From Benincasa hispida (lineage: Eukaryota > Streptophyta > Magnoliopsida > Cucurbitales > Cucurbitaceae): a stretch of 64,000 bases of DNA. A model generated the notes under the pieces. The model worked only from the letters and a program-made list of their open reading frames with translations, was not told where the DNA came from and did not search any database. The translations under genes were made by a program, and so were the position numbers. This document shows, piece after piece, positions 56,795-64,000 of the stretch. The stretch's first letter is position 1, and each line of letters begins with the position of its first letter. The DNA is taken from NCBI RefSeq assembly GCF_009727055.1, contig NC_052357.1, positions 82,733,378 through 82,797,377 of the forward strand, written 5' to 3'.

Positions 56795-58225
56795 TATTGG
56801 GATTGGTATCCTAATTCTCCATGAGTCTCATTGTTTTGTAAAGATACACATTGTTTAATGAATAAAATAAGTGTTATTTAATTCTAGCATTTACTTATAT
56901 CTAATAAACAAAGTTCCTTGGTTATCTTATGTGAACTTAAGCATGTATATGTGATATACAAGTGGATCATGCCTTAAGTGATAACCTAAATAGGTCTGTA
57001 GTATAAGGATTAAGGTGGGATACCTTATCCTTGTGACACTATGGATACGGCCCACTTTGTAGAGGTTTACAAGTGTTGTAAACTACTACAGATGGTAGAT
57101 CCTGACCATTCATGTGGAGACGTGCGAGCGGGGTTGTCCTATACAAAGAGTTCGTATAAGACCCGAACCACAAGATGACTAGACTCTGAATATAACACTG
57201 TTGATACTAGAGACTTACATCTCACCTAAATGACCATAGGTGACACGACCCCAATCCTAAGTGTTTTGAGAACTCCTGCCTTTGAGGGCGGTCCTTTGAT
57301 TAGTATGGGTGTGGCCAGATTGCCAACTCAACATGCCTACCTTTTTGGGGACTTATCTGATATGGGAGCTGGGAACTCAATCCACAAGATGGAATTCACT
57401 CATTTCCTGAAATAAGGATAAGTAGAGAGATTACTCCCTTAAAGGCTGATTCCAGGGCTTGAAATAGTGGCCACAGCTTCTCTTTGGAAGAGAAGACTCA
57501 GTCATAGTAAGACTATGACTTATGTTCATTAAAAGAATCAGTGGTACTTAAGAAGACAGATGTAACTACAGGGGCATAACAGTTATTGGCCCAGCTATAC
57601 TTACGAGCGATCTGTGAAGGGTTGTCGCACTGCTGATTGGTTAAGATGGACACATAATATATCTGTGGTAAGGAGAGTTCAGCTATCGGTCTTTAGTGGA
57701 GTGCCTCGCAGTTAATGGATAGTGGATCCCGTGACAAAAGATTTTAGTCAGTTATTCATGTACCGTTGGAGCTTCGAGCTACAGGTCCATGAGGTCACCT
57801 TGGTAGCTCAATGGATTCCATTGAGGATCAGTTCCTTGGTGTTGATTTGAAATGTTTAAATCGACAAGAGGTATTTTGATTATATATGATATAATCGGTA
57901 ATGATGTATGAGATACATCTAGTGGGAAGATTGATGTAATGAAGATTTTACATTGAGTACTATGGAATAGAAAAAGAACTATGGTTTATATGTTTCATGA
58001 GATCAAATATTAAAACTATAGGTTATAAATATTAGTATGTAAGTTGGTTATCATTTATATTTATAATAATATTGATTATTGGATAATTAATTCTTTTTCT
58101 TTAATAACCAATTGAGTGGGTGGTTATTGGTTTTTTATGATAACCATGAGATAAAAGGAAAATGGTTTCCTAAATTTTAGTAATGTTGAAAAGTTTTCAT
58201 AAAGGTTTTGAGATTTCCTCTCCTC

Positions 58226-58227
<2 letters not shown>

Positions 58228-58256
<29 letters not shown>
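58228..58256 (+). repeat. A29 homopolymer
   Basis: 29 consecutive A within D's second LTR. Such runs are unstable, and its exact length in the assembly is unreliable. No LINE or SINE body precedes it. Confidence 0.9.
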
Positions 58257-58258
<2 letters not shown>

Positions 58259-58299
58259 TCTCACGGAGTTGTCAAGTAAATATAGATTTACTAAATGAT

Positions 58300-58560
58300 A
58301 GCTTGAGCTAGCTAACTAATCGTGCAGTGGAACCTAAACGATTCGTACAATTATTTACCAAACGATCACATAGCTTTTGCTAGAGGATCGCTTGCCTAAA
58401 GTAAACGATCGTGTAGTGTCTGTAGACGTAGACTGAGCTAAACGATGAGTTAAACGATAATTTAGATTTTGCTAGACGAACGCATAGCTTTAGCTAAACG
58501 ATTGGGCATCAACTTATATGATAGGTCTCCTCCATCTCCCACTTACCCAGTCGTGTACAC
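58300..58560. repeat. CGATCG..TAG array in D's LTR
   Basis: GTAAACGATCGTGTAG, CTAAACGATGAG, AAACGATTGGGC and similar words at irregular spacing; equivalent of 8160-8580 in C's LTR. Confidence 0.55.
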
Positions 58561-58843
58561 GATCGGTGTTTCTCCTTCATCTTCCTCATTCCAAGTCTGA
58601 ACAAAGCCACCCTCTAGATTCCCACAAGACGAGAATACCAAGGTAGCCTTGTTTGGTGGTGTTTATACTCAACTCAACACCGTCGAGGTGCTGTGGAGGC
58701 CGTTCGTGCTGTTGCTGAGGAGTTCATGGCCGAGGCAATCGTTAAGGACGAGCGCGAAGTGTTTGTTCTGTGTTGCGGTTGTGTAGATCGAGCGTTTGAG
58801 GTTGTTGTTGTTCGAGCGGTCGTGCGCAAAGAAGCGTGGAGAC

Positions 58844-59041
58844 TGATAACTTATAGAAATACAAAATACTGTTTATTTAGATATTGCGGCTAAAAGAAAG
58901 AAAAGTTGCGTCGATAATATAGAAATTGGCTAAGAAATGCAAGAATTATAAATTGTCGTCAATACACTCACTAACACCATTGTGATGGTAGAATGGAATG
59001 TTTCTGTTTCTGTTTTGTAGGAAATCAACTTGTCACGCATA
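58844..59041 (+). mobile_element. Athila-type LTR start (plus), 200 bp, inverted copy of 60590-60786
   Basis: TGATAACTTATAGAAATAC.. is the start of an Athila-type LTR in plus orientation. It pairs as an inverted repeat with the right end of the minus LTR (TATTGCGGC, AGTTGCGTC, TAACACCATTG.GATGGTAGAA). It breaks the copia D LTR at GAGAC (58839-58843). Confidence 0.8.
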
Positions 59042-59097
59042 TATGACATAATTTTAATCTAATCTTGATGACATAAGATGCGATGATGCCATAAACT

Positions 59098-60786
59098 TGT
59101 TGACATGTATGAATATGAATGAATAAAATTAATCTTTTTATGTCATACAACGCATGGATGATTGTGATGATATGCGATACTACTTCTAGATATGCGTTAT
59201 TAATGAATGTTGTTATAGTATGTTGTGCGTTGTCATAAGTTTCCTTACATTGAAACCAAGTATAATTTCATCACAAGTTTCTCAGTGTGATCTGAGGTCG
59301 AACACAGGGATTGTTTTAGGTTGATTGTGTTACGTTCGTGATATATGCGACCGGGGGGTTTTCAATTTAATAAAAGTGTGGTTTTTACATGCGATAAAGT
59401 AAATTGTGCAGTAAAGTAAAGATAAGCGATAAAAATGCGATAATAAAATAAATTGCGATGAAAGTAAATTGCGATAAAATAAACCTAAGCTATGATGATA
59501 CAAGATATAGGTTACATGATACAAGATACCGAGGTTGAGACTGACTGTGAAGATTATACAAGGATCATGTTATGTGGTGGCAAGGCTTATGTGCGAAACA
59601 GAAAGAGAAAGGATAATTAATATAAAAAACGCAAGTTTCTTAATTTCGTTAAAGATATAAGTACGATTCCGCTTTCCCTTGGCATACACCTCTCGGTGAT
59701 TTGCCGCGTTTCCCACATCTCTGTGGCGAAACAGGGACGAACGTAGTGAACGCAAGGGATTAAGAAAACATCGTGGAGAAAGTGATTAATGGAGGAACAG
59801 AAATAGACAGATATGTGGAAATAAAAGTGATCATGACATTCAATTATAAAATCAAGCATCTGATACATGGTTGTGAATGATTTAAACTAAGAAGATGAAA
59901 TACAATTGATGAATAAGAGTTAGAAACAGATACAGAAGAGTGCCAATGTCTTGACACCGATCTGGATGGAGAGATTGCTTGCCAGCGTAGATTGAGTGAA
60001 TGGAAGGATGACCTTCCCTCTCAGGCTTGCTCAACCGGTAGAGTTGATCTAGGTACAGAGCTTCACGGCGGGGATTTGGAATGATTTGCCCTGAGACTCA
60101 CCTCTCGGCCTTGTCTCTTTTCTTCCCGGATCTTCTCCGATCAAACTCAGATCAGTCTCTCTCTCAATAGCCTCGTATCAATTATCCTCTGTATCAAGTA
60201 TATATTTCAGTGAATTCTTTGAGGGTATTTATAGATGAAAGCTTTGACTTTCTGACTTGTGGTCCCCACTTTATTGTTATGAAAATTTCGAGAATGGTGC
60301 AATAAATATTCCTTCTGTTATGTAATCAGTCCGTTGAAAATGCACAACGGTTAGTTGTACAAGTGTCAAAATCCTCCGTGATTGCGTTGCTCATTTGCAT
60401 CTTCGATCGTATGCCCGCATGCGGTGTTGTTTTTATTACCGCATGCAGTTGAAGTTGCATTGATCGCAAAGCTCTTGATCGATTGTCGCATGCGCCGTCA
60501 TTGCGTTGATCGTCTATTCATTTCTGAATGATGGGCACAATGCGACGTAGATGCGTTAATCTTTCTCTCTTGAGCCATGAGCGCATACGGTGACTGGACT
60601 TCCTGCAAAAACAGACTTGAAATACTCTTTTCTACCATCGCAATGGTGTTAGTGGGTGTATTGACAACAATTTATAATTATTGTATTTCTTAGTTAATTT
60701 CTCTACAACTGACGCAACTTTCCTCTCTTTTGGCCGCAATATCTAAATAAAGCAGTATAAATAACTTGTATTTCTACAAGTTATCA
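59098..60786 (-). mobile_element. Athila-type 3' LTR (minus)
   Basis: It matches the LTR at 2076-3955: both start with a GCCATAAACTTG-like word, contain AAGCTTACA-type and GGTCGAACACAGGGATTG blocks, TATA at 60226, and end ACTTGTATTTCTACAAGTTATCA. To the right is the reverse polypurine tract, so this is the 3' LTR of the minus element whose integrase lies at 62530-63505. Small frames inside (59330-59868) are not genes. Confidence 0.88.
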
Positions 60787-60799
60787 CACCCCCAAATTT
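60787..60799 (-). other. polypurine tract of the minus Athila element
   Basis: CACCCCCAAATTT is AAATTTGGGGGTG on the element strand, the same tract as in the plus element at 51070-51082. Confidence 0.85.
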
Positions 60800-62529
60800 A
60801 TATATGCTTGTCCTCAAGCATATCTTCTACTAAGGCAAAAATACTCAATTCTTCTCCTACATTTTGCGTCGATTGGTTGCTCCGAATGCTCCACTTAGGT
60901 ACATTACTTAACAATGCAATTTCCTTCTATCCTTGCTAATTCCTAACAAAGCCTTACTTTATTCTTCTATACTACAAATTTATGCTAAAAAATACTTTTC
61001 TAGTTTTAAAAAGAATGTTTACCTCTTCTTTATCAAAACAACTTGATGCATCCGTATGCGGTGATCAAACTTTGCGCCATTTATTAGAGACTTTTGATCA
61101 TGATTACACTCTTCGTTTTGGCTTGTTCCCACGGGTGTCATACGAACATCCAACTTCGGTTGTGTGCCAATTTCAACTTTAACTCATGAATTTCAGAGGA
61201 GTTGTCTCTTGCATTCTTTTATTTTCCTTTTCTTTTTCACATTGCGTTGTTCTTGGAAAACCACCTTCGTTTTGGCTTACTCCCACGGGTGTCATGCGAA
61301 CATCCAACTACGAGCAGGTTCCTTTCACAACTAACTCTTATCAAGTTGGGAATGTTTTTGAAGTTTTCCCTTACGCTGACATTGGAGTTGACATGAAAAT
61401 TTATTGAATTTTTTTTTTTTTTGGAAATGATGAATGCATTTTCTTAATGACCGCATAATCTTGATCTCATCTGCTAAGACCTTCCCCACCCTTAAATTTA
61501 GAGATGTGCAAGGTCCTCATTGCATTATTTGGACAACAGTTAAACAAAATTTCAAAAAGAAGGTTTGAGCAGAACTTGAAAGATAAAAGGTAAAGCATTG
61601 CTAAGCTACGAATTAACTAAATGTTAGTTAGAAAGTACAAAGTATGGGAAATGTTTCTCAGTGTATGCATATTATACATCATGGCAACGCAATGAATAAC
61701 GCAAAAAGAAAGATTAAAACATCGTAAATATTGACAAAGGACGATAAAGAAAAAGGCACAGGCAAATAGAGAGAATTGCTACTTAGTTGAATTGAAAATT
61801 AATTAAGTATACAAATAATTACAAATAACGCAATACAAATATTTTTGCCTATACAAAGAATCAAAGAATTTTGTTAACTAATGAATTTGATTTAGATGGG
61901 TGCACGATTACAATTTAACATCGTGCTTCCATTAACGCAAATACATTTTTGCTGAGGAATGGCAACAACGCATGTATTCCTGTAACACACCCCTGAATTC
62001 AAAACATTTCTAGAGGATCAGGCGCACGGTATTGCTACCAATGCATCGCTACCTCAACATAGTGCCTTTTCACTAAAGACGGGCAAATAACACATACGCA
62101 CACAACACACCCCTCAACGCAATGCGTTTGGGTGTAATGGATGTAAGGTGTATCTTGTTAGCACACCATGCACCCATCATTGCATTACATACCAAATTTT
62201 ATTTTTTTTTCTTTTTAATTCATCAATAATGCAAGTCGAAAAGACTTTGCGATGTTCAATGTTTCATCCAGTCATTCACAAAAGTTAAGAACAACACTAC
62301 TAATGCATATAAATTAAAGAAATTAAACATGACATGGAAATACTCAACTGAATTATATTGAAGGTAAATACAGAAAGGATTAAAGGTTAGTTCTATGAAG
62401 CAGTAAATAACGTAATTTAGAAAGCAGTAAAAGAAAGTTGTAAAGAAAGCAAGTAAACATAGGTAGGGATGCTGATTGAAAGAAGCTTTCAGAATTATGG
62501 CACTCACATCCCCTTGCAAGCGGTTAATC
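60800..62529 (-). other. 3' untranslated region of the minus Athila element
   Basis: About 1.7 kb without a supported gene. Contains ATGCTTGTCCTCAAGCATA beside the tract, the paired motif (next entry), a short T run at 61411-61422, and AT-rich sequence with CGCAATG/AACGCA words. The frames at 60982, 61186, 61202 and 62256 lie in it and have no domain. Confidence 0.7.
61110..61310 (-). repeat. paired conserved motif, minus element
   Basis: CGTTTTGGCTTGTTCCCACG (61111) and CGTTTTGGCTTACTCCCACG (61268) are each followed by GGTGTCAT.CGAACATCCAAC. They are about 155 bases apart and match, in reverse, the pair at 50566 and 50699 in the plus element. Confidence 0.8.
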
Positions 62530-63505
62530 TTACTTGCCCAAGTCAATGGTATCCATGCGTCGATCTATGTCGCCTCCGTAGTAAGGCTTAATCTGTTGAC
62601 CATTAACTATAAATGCGTTGTTCCCATCTAAAGTTGTTAGTTCCACTACGTCGTACAGAAAGATACTCTTGATTTTGAACGGCCCAGACCAGCAAGACTT
62701 CAATTTCCCTAGAAACAATCGCAGTCGTGCGTTAAAGAGTAATACCTGTTGACCTTCAACGAATGTCCAGTCGTTTATGCGGTCGTCATGCCACTTCTTG
62801 GTTTTCTCCTTATAGATTTTGGCATTTTCATAGGCGTCCCTTCACCATTCAACCAGTTGGTTTAGTTGCAGCTTCCGGACTTTCCCCACAATTGCTAAAT
62901 CAAACTTCAGCTTCTTGCATGCCCACATCGCCTTATGTTCCAACTCGAGCGGCAGATGACAAGCTTTTCCAAAGACCAAGGCATACGGGGACATACCAAT
63001 TGGTGTTTTATAGGCAGTCTTGTATGCCCACAGTGCTTCATCAAGCTTGGGTGACCAATCCTTCCCGGAAGTATTGACTACCTTCTCCAAGATAGTTTTG
63101 ATCTCTTGGTTAGAAATCTCTGCCTGCCCATTAGTCTGTGGGTGATAAGCAGTTGCAACTCGATGACTGGCGTTAAATTTAGTCAACAGGTTGGTAATTA
63201 TACAGTTTCTAAATTGAGAGCCATCATCGCTGATTAAGGCCCGTGGCATCTCATATCGAGCAAAAATATTCTTCTTTAGAAATTTTGCCACAGTGGCTGC
63301 ATCATTCTTGGCACATGCGATGGCCTCAACTTATTTTGATACGTAGTCAATCGCGACAAGGATATAGTGATGACCTTCTGATGGCGGAAACGGGCCCATG
63401 AAGTCGATTCCCCAAACATCGAATAACTCAACCTCTAAGATTGTCGTCAACGGCATTTCATTTCTTTTAGACATATTCCCCGTTCTCTGACATATGTCGT
63501 TGTAA
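62530..63505 (-). pseudogene. Athila-type integrase, pol C-terminal part
   Basis: One minus-strand frame runs from about 63505 to the stop at 62530. In order: [18 protein letters not shown] (end of the zinc domain), [16 protein letters not shown] (first catalytic Asp), a TAA at 63331-63333 where the family has Trp, [13 protein letters not shown] (second Asp region), [18 protein letters not shown] (Glu), and [20 protein letters not shown]. Then comes a TGA after NQLVEW (62839-62841), YKEKTKKWHDDRI and CWSGPFKIKSIF, with the C-terminal GPFKI segment. The signature is typical of Athila (Ty3/gypsy) integrase. Two nonsense changes inactivate it. RT would lie to the right but is cut off by another LTR at about 63505. 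Confidence 0.95.
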
Positions 63506-64000
63506 TGTAGGTTTTGATAGGTATGATTGATGATGTTCTATGCTCATGATGATGCGATACTACTTCTAATTATGCGTTAATTATGGATGTTCATGTAGTA
63601 TGTCATGCGCTGTCACAAGTTTCCTTACAATGGAACTAAGTGTAATTCCACCGCAAGTTTCTCGGTGTGATCCGAGGGGACTGGTTTAGGTTATTGTGGT
63701 ACATTCATGATATATGCGACCAGGTTTTCAATCTTTAAAAATGTGTTTGTACAGGTATATAAATTGCAATAAAATAAAGGAAAGCAGTAAAGATGCGATA
63801 ATAACATAAAAATACAATAAACCTAAGCTAGATGATACAAGATACAGGCTTCATGTACAAGATGCTGAGGTCAAGGCTGGCTGTGAAAGTTATGCAAAGA
63901 CGTGGGATGCGGCGGCAAGTCTTATGAATAGAATAGAAAGAGAAAGACAAATAACATAAATAACACAAGTTCTCAATTGCGTTGAAGCTACAAATGTTGT
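63505..64000 (-). mobile_element. Athila-type LTR (minus), cut by the window end
   Basis: From about 63505, TGATGATGCGATACTACTTC, the CAATGGAACTAAGTGTAATTCCACCGCAAG block and GGTGTGATCCGAGG repeat the left half of the LTRs at 2076 and 59098. The GGTCGAACACAGG word is shortened here to GAGGGGACTGG. It interrupts the integrase frame next to its zinc domain. The right end is outside the window, so the duplication cannot be checked. Confidence 0.8.

Larger units (their letters stand above)
56795..58843 (+). mobile_element. copia D second LTR (truncated at its 3' end)
   Basis: Starts TATTGGGATTGG (the first G is now A). Aligns with the reverse of C's LTR over most of its length: AAGTGATAACCTAAATAGG, CATTCATGTGGAGACG, GAACTCCTGCCTTTGAGGGCGG, and CGATCG..TAG words at 58300-58560. 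A run of 29 A lies at 58228. The LTR is broken at 58843 by an Athila LTR piece. Frames at 57230 and 58693 are LTR sequence. Confidence 0.88.

Noticed and set aside
57230..57415. 61-codon plus frame
   Set aside because: Lies in the copia LTR; C's LTR has the same DNA with the frame disrupted.
58228..58256. Poly-A as the tail of a LINE, SINE or processed gene
   Set aside because: No retroposon body or target duplication next to it; it lies inside a copia LTR that continues on both sides.
58693..58893. Val/Ala/Glu-rich 66-codon plus frame
   Set aside because: It starts in copia D's LTR and ends within the inserted Athila LTR piece, so it spans an insertion junction.
60982..61407. Two frames in the Athila 3' region as accessory (env-like) genes, which some Athila elements carry
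   Set aside because: They are short, overlap in several frames, share only the noncoding doubled motif with the plus element, and show no signal or membrane segment pattern.

Overview
The window looks like transposon-packed, AT-rich heterochromatin of a dicot nuclear genome. I found no intact host gene, rRNA, tRNA, CRISPR or bacterial-type operon. Almost every recognisable protein segment is a broken part of an LTR retrotransposon (Ty1/copia or Ty3/gypsy Athila-type), plus a piece of a DUF1985-type gene of the kind plant Mutator-like elements (MULEs) carry. The repeat style, with GATAG/CTATC arrays beside a DUF1985 fragment and long copia LTRs beginning TGTTGGG, suggests a cucurbit. That is inference, not proof.

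Layout. 1-2060: a minus-strand gypsy LTR cut by the window edge. 2059-3955: an Athila-type LTR (-) with a partial tRNA-Asp primer site. 3956-9988: copia element C (-), with gag, protease and integrase start, a long leader, primer site and a 2.06-kb 5' LTR. 9989-14151: three minus copia LTR fragments, one split by a plus-strand solo LTR. 14152-17490: mostly unassigned DNA with microsatellites. 17495-18301: GATAG array and DUF1985 fragment. 18302-40607: a 22-kb nest of copia elements. Element A (-) has its 5' LTR split by element B (-); B is itself hit by three Athila-type solo LTRs (gag, leader and 5' LTR). 40608-42428: Lys/Glu-rich remnant and a second GATAG array, which I read as the other half of the MULE. 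42429-58843: copia element D (+), whose first LTR is fused by microhomology to an Athila-type element (+, 42776-52758) that has gag and protease but no reverse transcriptase and holds a gypsy LTR. D continues with protease, integrase, RT and RNase H, then its second LTR. 58844-63505: an inverted pair of Athila LTR pieces followed by a minus Athila element with 3' LTR, polypurine tract, 3' untranslated region and integrase. 63505-64000: start of another Athila LTR (-).

The elements do not cooperate as a pathway; the window records successive insertions, solo-LTR formation and deletions. All coding segments carry stops or frameshifts, so any mobility would depend on enzymes supplied elsewhere.

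The most actionable observation is not biological: 45722-45759 is a perfect head-to-head pair of Tn5 mosaic ends, the Nextera mate-pair junction, flanked by a 70-bp direct repeat. It marks a library artefact left in the assembly. The best biological leads are the split DUF1985 gene between two GATAG arrays, the paired conserved motif in Athila 3' untranslated regions, the CGATCG..TAG arrays shared by unrelated LTRs and leaders, and an exact 21-bp minisatellite. I did not find convincing evidence of a wholly new biological system.
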